Positions 11,839 through 22,590 of a stretch of 64,000 bases of DNA are shown piece after piece. The notes under the pieces were generated by a model. The model ran no database searches. It was not told where the DNA came from and saw only the letters and a program-made list of their open reading frames with translations. The stretch is from Branchiostoma floridae (lineage: Eukaryota > Chordata > Leptocardii > Amphioxiformes > Branchiostomatidae): contig NC_049985.1 in NCBI RefSeq assembly GCF_000003815.2, positions 15,177,507-15,241,506 of the forward strand. Reading direction: 5' to 3'. A program made the position numbers and the translations under genes. Each line of letters opens with the position of its first letter. Position 1 is the first letter of the stretch.

Positions 11839-12690
11839 CAGCTGTGGAAATCGTGTGACAACTCTTTCCAGAATGCATTTCGTGGGCATTTGATTTTGAT
11901 AAGGATGAACTGTTTGTAACTGAGAAATATTTCAACATTCTCAGTATGCATAGACGTTGCGCTATTGCAAGACATGTATTCCCGTCTCTGTATTCCCGTT
12001 ATTCTTATCATGATAACGAGTGGCTCCATAAAGTTAGTAGATAAGTAAGTCCAGTATTATCCTCATCTTAAACCAAATTAAGTAGCATCTAAAAATAATA
12101 CTATCATCTCTTAGACACAACTTTCTTTCTTGCCGCTAATCTTTAGCTTTCTTCAACTTGTAAAAAATAAATATACCACTGGATATCATATAATGTTATA
12201 TCTATATTTATATAAGCTTGACATTCAAGGTATTACCGTTTTCAACATTATGTTTCTCTAAAAGAAGTAAGTCAAATGTTGTACCTGAAATGAAAGAAAT
12301 CAGTGAGCAAATTTCTAGTGCATGCTACAGGTGACCAAGTTTTATTATTTTCGCATTGGAACAAGGTGCATATCTAATTTTTAATCTTAAGGTCATAAAT
12401 ATAATATTACAAAATGTGCAATTAAAAAAAAGACTTTAATATGATGTTACCTGTAATGGTGTTTGTTTTAGGACAGAAAAGATAGATACGCAATGAGTGT
12501 AAAAGATTAACATGATTGTGGCGATTTGTGAATGAAAATGTACTGAAATTGTTGTCATTGGCAAGGTATGGTTTTTACTTTAACGACCCCATTAAATCCT
12601 CAATAAACAGACATTGCCGATACGCGGTATGAATCTGATAACTTAATGGACTTCAGTAAGCTTCTAGCACCCACACAGTTCACATCAGTG
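11839..12690. repeat. Repeat family B, copy 3
   Basis: The order of blocks is the same as in copy 2 (8.6-9.5 kb), including gtagataagtaagtccagta and caagttttattattttcgca. No gene is seen in it. Confidence 0.6.
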
Positions 12691-12729
12691 GTAACTTGTC
12701 TGAGAAAGTTTACAAAGTGCAAGTTATAA

Positions 12730-13095
12730 TTACTCTTCAAGCCTTGTTTGGATTTTATAGACTTCCTTTTTCTCTTCTGACTGTTTTACATACTCTACCA
12801 CGCTCTCTCTGGTCCATCGATTGCTGCGTTTTGAAAGGGCACGTGCGTACGCCTGGCAATCTTTGTTTGTGTGACCCGATTGTCCACACACATTGCATTT
12901 AATCTCATTGGTACACTCCTTAATTGTGAGACCCATTTCTTCGCACTTAAAACATCTTATCACACTACAGTTTGCGGCAAAATGCCCTTCTTCGCCGCAG
13001 CGAAGGCACACCGACCTCTGAACCTCATATTTGACCCAGATGTGCTGATTATTTATTCTCTTTTGGTGTCTATTATCTCTGATATTTTGGGTTGT
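12730..13095 (-). CDS. CCHC zinc-knuckle (gag/ORF1-like) fragment
   Basis: The frame holds three consecutive knuckle modules: CLRCGEEGHFAANC, CFKCEEMGLTIKEC (the Gly and His spacing is degraded, so it probably does not bind zinc well) and CNVCGQSGHTNKDC. A Lys/Arg/Glu-rich C-terminal tail and stop follow at 12730. The frame is open upstream to about 13095, where family A sequence begins, so the N-terminal part is missing. Knuckle arrays of this kind occur in retrotransposon gag/ORF1 proteins and in ZCCHC3-like host proteins. The repeat setting favours a retroelement remnant. Confidence 0.6.
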   Translation of the reverse strand, partial: TTQNIRDNRHQKRINNQHIWVKYEVQRSVCLRCGEEGHFAANCSVIRCFKCEEMGLTIKECTNEIKCNVCGQSGHTNKDCQAYARALSKRSNRWTRESVVEYVKQSEEKKEVYKIQTRLEE

Positions 13096-13315
13096 TTAGA
13101 AGTTTATTTTGTGCTGTCTAAGTGTGATTTCTGTCCAAACCCCGTCTGCACTCGACTGGGTGGTATCGCCCAAGTGTACAGTATTTGATAACAAAGGATA
13201 ACGTTACCCAGTTTTCCCGCCTTTTAATCAAGGTTCCTGGCCCGTTGGAGGGCTGTATATAAGTATGCTGTTACTGTGCCTTGTTTTGGCTACAGTTGAG
13301 TTACAGAATGAGATC
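13060..13315 (+). repeat. Repeat family A, copy 3 (short)
   Basis: This copy contains the cgtctgcactcgactgggtg, ggataacgttacccagtttt and gttggagggctgtatataag blocks, then passes directly into family B sequence. Confidence 0.6.
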
Positions 13316-14345
13316 CGTGGGCATTTGATTTTGAAAAGGATGAACTTGTAACTGAGATCTATTTCAACATTCTCAGTATTCATAGATGTTGACTTAACTT
13401 TGACTTTAACTTTATTGACGATAAGTCATTACATGGGTCTGCCTAGGCAGCTTTGGGCTGGTAGCGGCAGACCCTACAAAAATGCAGACAAAGAATTCAT
13501 CACAAGAACCATAATGATTACAATATAATACAGTATAAAATGAACAATAACTATAAAATTTGCCATTAGATATATAAGTTTGTCAATCAAAGTATTACTG
13601 TTTCTAACGTGGGAGTAGGTGTTGCGCTATTCCAAGATATGTTTAGTATTTAGAAGTACATTGCGTATTCCCGTTATTCCTATCATGATGACGGGTGGCT
13701 CATAAAGTTAGTAGATAAGTAAGTCCAGTATTATCCTCATCTTAAACCAAATTAATTGGCATCTGGTAGCGGCAGACCCTACAAAAATGCAGACAAAGAA
13801 TTCATCACAAGAACCATAATGATTACAATATAATACAGTATAAAATGAACAATAACTATAAAATTTGCCATTAGATATATAAGTTTGTCAATCAAAGTAT
13901 TACTGTTTCTAACGTCATGTTTCTCTAAATGAAGGAAGTCAATTGTTGTACCAGAAATAAACGAAAGCAGTGATGAAATATCTGGTGCTACAGGTGACCA
14001 ATTTTTTCATCTTATTATTGGAACAAGGTGCATATTCAATTTTCAATCATAAGGTCATAAATAAGACATTACAAAATGTGCAATTTAAAAAAAAAATAGT
14101 ATCATAATGTTACCTGTATAATGGTGTTGTTTTAATACAGAAAGGATAAATACGCAATAGTGTAAAAAAACATGATTGTGAAGATTTGTGAATGGAAATG
14201 TACTAAAATCGTTGTCATTGGCAAAGTCTGGTTCTTACTTTTAACGACCCCATTAAAACTACTGGTATTTAATAAATAACCAGACCTTGCCGGTATGAAT
14301 CTTATAATTTGACGGACTTCGGTATGCTTTTAGCTCTCATACAGT
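13316..14345. repeat. Repeat family B, copy 4, with an exact 153-bp internal duplication
   Basis: Positions 13458-13610 and 13763-13915 are identical over 153 bp, offset by 305 bp. The rest follows the other B copies. Identity this high means either a very recent tandem duplication or an assembly artefact. Confidence 0.75.
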
Positions 14346-14689
14346 TAAAATCAGGAGTCATTTGTCTGAGAAACTAAGTACAAGTTATAATTACTCTTCA
14401 AGCGCCTTGTTTGAAATCTATAGACAACAGATGAGAAATTGAAGTATAGATACACATACATTAACGAATCTGGAATATGAACCTAGCCCAAAATATACTA
14501 TAGTGAGAACACTAAATGCCATTTAGTGTGAAACATTTTTGAAAGTTACATGAGTCCTAGTCTATACTGGTTGGTAGACACATGAACTTTATATAGAACA
14601 CCAACGTTACAATCAATAGTTTCTAAACAATAAGTAAAAGCTATTACATCTGTGAAAGGACGTACGTTATATGTAAGTACTTAATCTAT

Positions 14690-15125
14690 GTCAAGACATT
14701 TTTAAGTTGGATATTTAAATACTTTGATACGATTTCGACAGGGCTGATTTGAAAGTTGAAAAATGAACAAAGTTGATTTTCTAAAAACTGCAAGTTGCAG
14801 ATATAGTATTGTTTTGGCTCCACCACCGTCTCTGGGATGTCATTGTGCTCAGTCTCCAGGATATCAGTGTGTTCAGTGTCCGGGATGATTTCAGTGTGCT
14901 CAGTCTCCATGATATCAGTGTGTTCAGTCTCCGGTATGTCAGCGTGCTCAGTCCTCTTGTAGGATGTCAGCGTCCTCCTCAGTCTCCGGGATGATGTCAT
15001 CTTGCTCAGTCTCCAGAAATACAGCTTGCTCAGTCTCAGGTATAGGTAGGATGTCAGCTTGCTCATCAGTCACCGGGACATTTCGAGGTCCTTTTCTTCC
15101 TTGTCCTGTGGATGACAGTCTTGTT
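14690..15125 (-). CDS. Acidic ETE/ADI-repeat exon, unrecognised gene family (copy 1)
   Basis: On the minus strand an acceptor-like tgtcatccacag precedes a frame reading GRKGPRNVPVTDEQADILP. Repeated acidic units such as PETEHTDI, METEHTEI and DTEHTDI follow. At least one frameshift or stop interrupts it near 14960, so it is either broken or split into exons. The downstream sequence FLENQLCSFFNFQI-PVEIVSKY is shared with the copy at 16.1-16.4 kb. The repeats are 18-30 bp units. Function unknown; the Thr/Glu/Asp composition suggests a disordered region. Confidence 0.4.
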
Positions 15126-15595
15126 CTTTATTTTGAAAGAAGTACACGGTGGTCTCTATTGTCTTTGATATTTTGGGTTATTTTGGAATTTATTTTGTGC
15201 TGTCTAAGGACCCTCTAAGTGTGATTGGTATCCACACCCCCGTCTGCACTTGACAGACTGGGTGGTATCACCAGAGTGTATTCGATAACAAAGGATAACG
15301 TTACCCAGTTTTCCCGCCTTGAAATCAAGGTTTCTGGTCCTGTACCCGTTGAAGGGCTGTATACATGTATAAGTAGTGTAGCAAATTTAGCTGTTACTGT
15401 GCCTTGTTGTGGCTACAGTTGAGGTCCGTTTGAATTGTGTTGTGTGCCCTTCGGCTAGAGCTATGGGTTGGTCCTGACGCCCTTTTCAACTACCTAACCC
15501 ACTTGGAACCTAACCACAGGGCTTCAGACTTGCCAAAGTTTAGTTTCGACCCTGTGGCCGATTCGAATCGTTTGACCGTTGGCGAAAATTTCATT
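15126..15595 (+). repeat. Repeat family A, copy 4
   Basis: This is one of the most complete A copies. It runs from the gaagtacacggtggtctcta side through ggataacgttacccagtttt, the TATA-like region and ttcggctagagctatgggtt to gattcgaatcgtttgaccgt. It abuts the acidic exon, so family A may be promoter or intron sequence of that gene family rather than a free element. Confidence 0.6.
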
Positions 15596-16113
15596 ACCAG
15601 TAATAACCAATAACCAGACCTTGCCGGTATGAATCTTATAACTTGATGGACTTCGGTATGCTCATAGCACCCATACAGTTAAAATCAGTGGTGACTTGTC
15701 TGAGAACCTTTATTAAGTACAAGTTCTAATTACTAATAATTACGCTTTGTTTGAAATCTATAGACAACAGATGAGAAATTCAAGTAAGGATACAGCGAAT
15801 CTGGAATATGAACCTAGCCCAAAATATACTATAGTGGCAACACTAAATGTCAGTTAGTGTGAAACATTCTTGAGTTATATGAGCCCTAGTCTATACTGGT
15901 TTGTAGACACATGAACTTTATTTAGGACACCAACGTTTCAATCTGTAGTTTCTAAGACAAACAAATAAAAGCTGTTACATCTGTGCAAGAACGTGCGTTA
16001 TATGCAAGTACTATTGTCAAGACATTTTTAAGTTGGTTATTTAGATACTTTGATACGATTTCGACAGGGCCGATTTGAAAGTTGAAAAATGAACAAAGTT
16101 GATTTTCCAAAAT
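15596..16113. repeat. Repeat family B, copy 5 (partial)
   Basis: This stretch shares ccagaccttgccggtatgaa, caacagatgagaaattcaag and gaacctagcccaaaatatac with positions 14270-14520. No gene of its own is seen. Confidence 0.6.
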
Positions 16114-16460
16114 CTAAAAGTTGCGTTTTGGCTCCATCACTGGGAGGATGTCAGCATGCTCAGTCTCAGTCTCATGGATGTCAGCATACTCAGTCTCCAC
16201 AATGTCACCTTGCTCAGTCTCAGGTCGGATGTCAGCTTGCTCATCACTGACATCAGTCACCGGGACAGGTCGAGGTCCTTTTCTTCCTTGATACTTTGAT
16301 ACGATTTCGACAGGGATAATTTGAAAGTTGAAAAATGAACAAAGTTGATTTTCCAAAAAACTGAAAGTTGCAAATATAGTATTGCTTTTGCTCAATCACC
16401 GGGAGGATGTCAGCATACTCAGTCTCCCGGATGATGTCAGCATGCTCAGTCTACAGAGTG
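16114..16460 (-). CDS. Acidic ETE/ADI-repeat exon (copy 2)
   Basis: The minus-strand frame includes PVEIVSKYQGRKGPRPVPVT, then DVSDEQADIRPETEQGDI, VETEYADIHETETEHADI and a stop. It is a paralogue of the exon at 14.7-15.1 kb. A second partial copy of the same leader (acaaagttgattttccaaaa) starts near 16295. Probably one exon of a multi-exon or degenerate gene; function unknown. Confidence 0.4.
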
Positions 16461-16789
16461 TCCGCTTGCTTTGAATTGCTGTCTCCGGTAGATGCAAGAT
16501 ACACATACAAGATAACTTTATTGGAGGTCGCAGTGTTGCCACTGAATTAAAACCAATTTACACATTCAGAACATTTCGAATTGCCAGGAAGTATAAGTGG
16601 TATAGCCTAAATGTTTAAAACAGTAAGACAGAAATTATCTAAAATCGACATGTATCTTGTTACAAACATGTTTACAAACATATTTGCAATATCAACAAAT
16701 ATATCACTGACCATACTGATTGATAAGACGGGTCAGGTATGGGATACAGGACTTGAGATAATGATTGGTGTTGGATTTCTGGAAGTTTG

Positions 16790-16960
16790 TGGCTATTTGG
16801 AAGATGTCAGCTTGCTCATCAGTCACTGGGATGATGTCAGCATGCTCTGTCTCCTGGATGTCAGCATACTCAGTCTCCGGTTAGGTAGGATGTCAGCTTG
16901 CACCCGTTCTGTTGGGTGTGTTGCGTTGTCTCTGGAAGCTATGTGTAAATTAGACATTTA
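16790..16960 (-). pseudogene. Acidic-repeat exon remnant (copy 3)
   Basis: The gatgtcagcatgctctgtct-type units recur here, and the minus strand encodes ETEHADI-like pieces. The surrounding frame is not maintained. Positions 16470-16790 and 16960-17100 show nothing recognisable. Confidence 0.35.
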
Positions 16961-17099
16961 TAGTGACACTGCCGCAAACTGCATTAAAGTCTTACGTAAT
17001 TCACCATTCTCGGAAAGATATAGACCTCGTCGTAACTTTTTTTTTCGAATCTGTTTTGGGAGGATAAACCACAGCAGTGCGGGTAACGTTATACTAAAC

Positions 17100-17720
17100 A
17101 AAACCTTGTTATAAAATAAATGTGTATGTAGTCGATAGACTTTTACAACAATCTTTTTTGGTCTGTTATACATTGTCTATCAAGAGCTAGCCGACACATT
17201 AATGTGGGAATTGTGGAGGAGAATTGACATCTCAAAACTCGAACGACTAATTTCCTGCCATTGCTACACGAATGAAGCATATAACATACACATATACATG
17301 ACATCAGATAATAGCTTTCAGAAAATATCTTTGATCTGAGGTCATAACGTTATATGTTATGAGTATTTAATCTAGACTTGTCATTTCGTGTCATTAATTC
17401 AAAGTTGATGCTTTACAAATGTACACAGTCGGCGTGTACACCAAAACCAGTTCCTTAGTAGCTCATGCTTTAAGTTACCTGCTCTGTACTCCTCCCCGTC
17501 GTTTGCATCCTTGTTGTCACCTATGAGGCCGCAGGTACATAACGCCAACATGGCAGATATGTATCTCGCCACTCGGGATCAGCTTCTTCTTCTTTAAATT
17601 ATCCTTTCTTCTCGTTTGTATTCACAGCGAAGGGCACAACGTCCGTTGGTCGCCATGGGTTTGAATTGGTCTTGGCTCCTTGGGTGTCGGTAGGCACTGG
17701 GACGTCAGTAGGCTCTATCA
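17100..17720. repeat. Segment duplicated at 19.09-19.70 kb
   Basis: Blocks such as ttataaaataaatgtgtat, tatcaagagcta-ccgacacatta and gcatccttgttgtcacc recur in the same order at 19.09-19.70 kb. On the minus strand this copy encodes MATNGRC... and then stops, whereas the 19.7 kb copy is open, so this one is decayed. Confidence 0.6.
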
Positions 17721-17959
17721 CTTGGACCGTAAGCTCTGGGACGTACGCTGTGTCACTCAGACAATTGGCTCAGTCGCAGGCTTAGATCTAGATAAGCTTG
17801 GCGCCACAGTCGAGACTGGCATACGCACCGGTTCTGTTGGATGATGGTCGATGATGTGTTGCGTTTTCTTTGGGAGCTATGTAAAAAGGTGACATTTAGT
17901 GACACTGCAGTGAAGTCTTAGTAATTCACATTTCCTTGAAAGTTATAGACCTCGTTCAA

Positions 17960-18745
17960 GGACTTCGTAATGATGTTGTCTATTAATGTTGCTGACTTCT
18001 TTGTAACTCTAGTTGGCTTTGAAATTGTTGGATACGTGCTACAGGAAGAAGAGTTGATGATTGCCATTTTTAAGAAGATTAATATCAAAATCACCTAGTA
18101 GGTAACACAGTTTTACTTTCCTTGTTAATGATGTCCAGACTTACTGAAAGGTGACTAATGAATTTTTCTTTATGTCAGTGGCAGGAGGTCTGTAAATACA
18201 ACTCAGGATTGTTTTTTTTAGGACACATAGAAAATGTTGGTATTTCAATGAAAAGCGTTTCGATTTCATCTTCAGAATTTATATTGAGGTCTTTTCTTTC
18301 TACAAATTTCAAACTTTCATGAATAAAGAGGGAGACCAACTCTATTTGACCTGCATTGGTGAAGTGAAGCGTAATTTTTTAAGTCATACATCTGTAGAGT
18401 AGCTTCGGTAAGCCACGTCTCTGTAAGACCAATTACAGAGAAGCCATGTTTAAGTGTAGACATGTAATGAGTAAAGTGGTCATAGTTATGGGGTAAGCTC
18501 CTAACGTTTAAGTGAAGAATTGAAAAAAGTCTCAGTATTGAAAGACTTTCTACGCACATACTGTTAAAGGAATCTTCAGAATAATACTTACATTGATTAA
18601 CTGAGTTTAGAGGTGTGGAATTGTTGAAAAAGTTAATATCTCGATCCCAAACATCTGTATATTTCATTCCATTTCCAATGCACGTCTCAATTTCGAAAGG
18701 GTTGAAAACCATATTTGAATGGTCACATCTAGAAGAATCATACAA
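17960..18745 (-). mobile_element. LINE fragment: endonuclease domain remnant
   Basis: The frame at 18317-18745 contains ILHLNVRSLPHNYDHFTHYM and GFSVIGLTETWL, the N-terminal blocks of the endonuclease/exonuclease/phosphatase domain of non-LTR retrotransposons (CR1/L2-like). The same minus-strand direction continues to about 17960 with frameshifts: SLFIHESLKFVERKDL, a DEIETLFIEI piece and a degraded FDINLLKNGNH. Stops and shifts make it non-functional. Confidence 0.75.
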
Positions 18746-18899
18746 GAAATGTTATAGGTCTACTACGCGTAGTAAATACAGATGGAAATAAACTTTACAT
18801 TTTCTGATTAGTTTTTTTTTCTGATGACGAGTCGGTCGTAACTGATAGTAGCAAACTCTCCTCGTTGTCTGGCTTCCCTCATCTTTGTCTGGCTTCCCT

Positions 18900-19080
18900 C
18901 ATCAATATAATGTCAGCTTGCTCAGTCTCCAGGATGTCAGCATGCTCAGTCTCCAGAATGTCAGCTTGCTCATGCTCAGTCTCCACAAAGTCAGCTTACT
19001 CAGTCCCCGGTAGATGTCAGCCTGCTCCTCAGTCTCCGGGATGATGTCAGCATGCCCAGTCTCAGTGACACTGTCGAAAC
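18900..19080 (-). pseudogene. Acidic-repeat exon remnant (copy 4)
   Basis: Seven or so cagcttgctcagtctccagg-type units in tandem encode ETEHADI-type repeats on the minus strand. They are interrupted by an A-rich tract at 19083. Possibly belongs with the exon at 19.6 kb. Confidence 0.35.
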
Positions 19081-19559
19081 TTAAAAAAAAAAAAACTTGT
19101 TATAAAATAAATGTGTATTCGGTAGAATTTTTTTTAAAAGAATCCTTGCCGGTCTACTTTACATTGCAGACGGAAGCCTATCAAGAGCTAACCGACACAT
19201 TACTGTCTAGTTGAGGCCGTTTGAAAATCTGATATAAATCACCGTGTATAAATTCGCACTGTACAAATTTTCAGGAGACTAAACATCTCCAAAGTTAACT
19301 CAAACGAGTAATTTCCGGCCATTCCTAGACTAATAAAATATATAACGTAACACATATACATAACTTCAAAATATATGTTTGGTCATATGTGACCCCGATC
19401 AGCATTCCATTTAGCCTCGTCATTTTATGCCATTAGTTCAAACTACCAGAGGCTTTCTTTACAAATGTACACAGTATATCAAAATGAGTTTGGTAGCTCA
19501 TGCTCAAAGTTTACCTGCTTTGTACTCCTTTCCGTCGTTTGCATCCTTGTTACCGCCAA

Positions 19560-19696
19560 TGAGGCCGCACGCACATACAGCCAACATGGCAAATACAAAT
19601 CTCGCTTGGGACTTCTTCAGTCTCCTTTAACTCTTTCTTCTCGTTTGTATTATCAACGGAGGACACTTTACGTCCGTTAGTTGCCATAGTCGCCAT
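19560..19696 (-). CDS. First exon of the acidic-repeat gene family
   Basis: Two in-frame ATGs (19696 and 19687) begin MATMATNGRKVSSV. The sequence then runs through a Lys/Glu-rich stretch (EKKELKETEEVPSE) to Cys-rich ICICHVGCMC, with a possible donor near 19562 (ggcg-gtaaca). The paralogous segment near 17.66 kb keeps MATNGR but is frameshifted. The acidic-repeat exons at 19.0, 16.9, 16.3 and 15.1 kb lie downstream on the same strand and may follow by splicing. This is inferred only. Confidence 0.4.
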
Positions 19697-19859
19697 AGTT
19701 GAGAAAAAAAAATAGCAATACATGCAGGCACATTTGATCTGTGTCGTTAGGTGCGACAGAGTTTTGAACAACGTAACGTCAGATTTATATCTGGGCTTCT
19801 GGCCCTCTACTCAGTTCAGTTCATCCTCTACTCAGCCCTCCTCAAAGCTTAGGATAATG

Positions 19860-20175
19860 TGTTAAAATAGCTCTAGCCGACGTTTACACAACATAGTCAA
19901 ACGGGCCTCAACTGTAGCCAAAATAAAGCACAGTAACAGCTAAATTTACTACACTACTTTATACAGCCCTCCAACTGGTACAGAACCAGAAACCTTAATA
20001 AAGGCGGGAAAGGAATGGAACCCGAACCTTGATTCAAAGGCGGGAAAACTAGGTAACGTTATCCTTTGTATCGAATACACTCGGGCGATACCACCCAATC
20101 CGTCAGAGTGCAGACGGGGGTGTGGATACAAAATCGCACTTAGACAGTACAAAATAAACTCCAAAACAACCTAAA
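19860..20175 (-). repeat. Repeat family A, copy 5 (inverted)
   Basis: The reverse complement contains cgtctgcactctgacggatt, ggataacgttacctagtttt, a TATA-like gctgtataaagtagtgtag and gtcggctagagct. It sits just upstream of the MATNGR exon on the same strand. This copy could be a promoter region, although the start codon lies on its distal side. Confidence 0.55.
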
Positions 20176-21079
20176 ACAATTATAGCAAAGCAGCCTACAA
20201 ATTATAGACCGACACTGGAACAAACTCACCGTTAAACAGAGACGGTGCAGTACGTTATTCAAGTGGACTGCAGGCATAATCGAAAAGGACTCAGTCTGGT
20301 TTTGATTTAATACTTGCTTGTGACCGTAGATAAGAACTTGTGTATCATTATTAATGTTGTTTCTAATTTTAAAAAAATCATCGAATTCGTATATCAACGT
20401 ATATGTATACGCAAACACAAATGCTTGATTTATCCGGACGATTTTCGTTAACTTGTTACAAAGGTGAACAGATAAAGAGAAGAATAGAATTATTACAAAA
20501 GGGACAACAGTTTTGCACAGGAAAGTTGTCATATATGGACTGGACTGCTCAATTGCTAGTTTGGGTAGAGGGAAAGATAAAATTTATATCAAATGTTCTG
20601 TAATAAAAAGATGTATAAAACGCGGGTTGTTTTTCGGCAAACACTTTATCTGAGAGAGACATTACAGTACCGTCGATAAGTGACTGAATGCATGGTAGCT
20701 GTGATCACCAAAGTTGCAGCCGTTACCGACTGTACGAAAGCTGGGATCTTTTGATGTTGTAGCCATACTAGCCAAAACGACCGAATTTGTTTTCCCAAAA
20801 TATCAACATAGTTTTAAATTGTTGACGAACCATTGGGTTACGAAGGCTGCCCGGGAGAATTTACTTTCCAACTTTGGCCGAAATGTTTTGATCCAGTCAC
20901 ATAAGAGAGAGTCCTACAGTACTCTTTTCAATAAGCGTGGCAGGTTCTTTTTCTTGCTCGAGTTGTGGCTTATCTTAACACATGTACAGGGCCTCCATTT
21001 AATGTCCTATCGGGGGACGTTGCTAGCTGGCTATATACTATTAGGTACTTATTTCCATCTGAGTGAAGTGGTCAAATGG
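20176..21079. other. No gene recognised
   Basis: The short frames at 20140-20532 (minus) and 20714-21082 (plus) have no recognisable domain and no splice support. Positions 21000-21079 may be the upstream part of the LINE remnant that follows. Confidence 0.4.
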
Positions 21080-21246
21080 TAATACAAGCAAAGGTAGACC
21101 ACGCAAAACATATCTACATCAACTTAGTGAAGATACTGGCTGCACGACTGAAGATCTGCCCAAGGCTATGGAGGATAGGGAAGGTCGGAGGAAGTGATTC
21201 ATGGCCATCTGTGCAACCAGCACGCCCGGATGATGATGATGATGAT
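21080..21246 (+). mobile_element. Decayed LINE 3' end with (GAT)n tail
   Basis: Allowing frameshifts, the plus strand reads like the C-terminus of a non-LTR retrotransposon ORF (a LPKAMEDREG... piece and ICATSTPG before a stop), followed by gatgatgatgatgat. The same kind of tail is seen near 45160 and at the 31.6 kb insertion. Confidence 0.5.
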
Positions 21247-21368
21247 GAAGTGAGGAAAGTCGTGTAAAGTGCCTTTCCTACGGGCACAGGGTAGGTGACA
21301 CGACAGGATTCGAACCCGGGACCATGGGTCCTTGGCCAAACACGTTTCCGTTACGCCATGTGACCCCA
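21247..21368 (-). mobile_element. tRNA-derived SINE
   Basis: Read on the minus strand, GGGTCACATGGCGTAACGG resembles a tRNA 5' half with box A, and GGTCCCGGGTTCGAATCC carries a textbook box B. The acceptor arms do not pair well. A body reading aggaaaggcactttacacga follows and ends at the (ATC)n tract shared with the adjacent LINE tail. A SINE rather than a tRNA gene. Confidence 0.65.
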
Positions 21369-21795
21369 GTATGTACATTTCACTTGATGGTGTTGACTCA
21401 GATAATGGATTCAAACAAAGCCTTCCGCGAAAAGAGCCATATACGGAACACACATATCCGTGTACAGAAACACGAAATCACTATCAAATACTATCGACTG
21501 TTCCATAAATATCACAAGGACAAACAGGAGAAGCTGGGCTGTCGCTGTATTGATAAATGTATTGTATAAAAAAAACAGTAACTTTCAGCAAGGACACTTT
21601 CATGTTTGTAAACGTCAATCTTGTGCTGAAAATATACAACCGACCCGGGAATTGTATGGCCTTTTGATCGGTCTCCATAGTCACTATTGTGGACCGGTAC
21701 AAAACCGGTCTTTCTCTTTGGACCTTCCATTGTTTTCACATCAATGAATTAAGAAAGAATGGAGTCGTAACGAATATTAATAGATGGGCATGAAT

Positions 21796-21833
21796 TATAT
21801 ATATATATATGTACATATATATATATATATATA

Positions 21834-21878
<45 letters not shown>
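21796..21878. repeat. (AT)n microsatellite
   Basis: About 80 bp of AT dinucleotides interrupted by two gtac units. Confidence 0.95.
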
Positions 21879-21879
<1 letters not shown>

Positions 21880-22034
21880 GTGATTTTTTGACCGTATGGA
21901 TGACGTCATCAAGTTTTATTGCCCATAATGTTATTCTTTTCTATGAGAAAAAAAAGCACTTTGGTACATACCACTGCAATGAAACTATGCATAATTGCTG
22001 GAAGCTGCAATCTCCTGTTCACACATCTTGATAT

Positions 22035-22440
22035 CTACTAATTATCTGTAGTTATTAGAAAATGATTTCTTTAATTAGATGAAAACAATTATTTCCTAAT
22101 AACTACAGATCGTTAGGTGACATATCTTCTGAACAAAAATGCATATGGCTGTAATTCAGATCGACAGTAGCAATGGTGACAACTCGAATATCTTAATATG
22201 TAACGCTAGTTCACCTTTATCCGCGAAATGACCGTATATCCGGTGTGTTCATAAACAGGGTATATAGGGATACCAAATCGCTGGACGGTGTTTTCAAATT
22301 GTAATATTTTCAAAATATTGCACTTTGAAAACACCATTCTTTAACTTGATATCCCAATAAACCTTGTTTAAAAAGGATATAGGTTATCCTGCGGTTAAAG
22401 GTAAACTTACGTCATAAATGAAAACCTGTGAGTCAACACT
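22035..22440. repeat. Hairpin MITE and flank marking the start of tandem unit A
   Basis: A stem (ttatctgtagttattagaaa versus cctaataactacagat, 22038-22112) is followed by an inverted-repeat element. Its ends read acgctagttcacctttatcc and gcggttaaaggtaaacttac, and it has an internal stem (gtgttttcaaattgtaatat versus gcactttgaaaacacc). The same pair recurs near 25.1-25.5, 28.9-29.3, 31.4-32.2 and 34.25-34.6 kb, once per defensin unit. A further copy of the inner element lies at 38.19-38.38 kb. Confidence 0.75.
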
Positions 22441-22492
22441 GGAAAGATTACACATTCGCATTGAGACATGTAATTTTAATGAGACATAAACA

Positions 22493-22498
22493 TTTATT
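22493..22498 (-). terminator. Polyadenylation signal of defensin-like gene A
   Basis: AATAAA on the minus strand, 93 bases after the stop codon. It is at the equivalent place in copies B (25532-25537), C (29322-29327) and D (32259-32264). In wrecked copy E it has mutated (catttatg in place of catttatttatg). Confidence 0.7.
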
Positions 22499-22590
22499 TA
22501 TGTTTGATATCATGATTCGAATTCGTTGCGAATTGGTTTTCGGTGAGATGTGATACAGTTGTCATGCATGGTGGTACTTGTAGTCTCAGC

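Noticed and set aside
21290-21368. A tRNA gene on the minus strand
   Set aside because: Good box B, but the acceptor stem does not pair and a SINE body follows directly.
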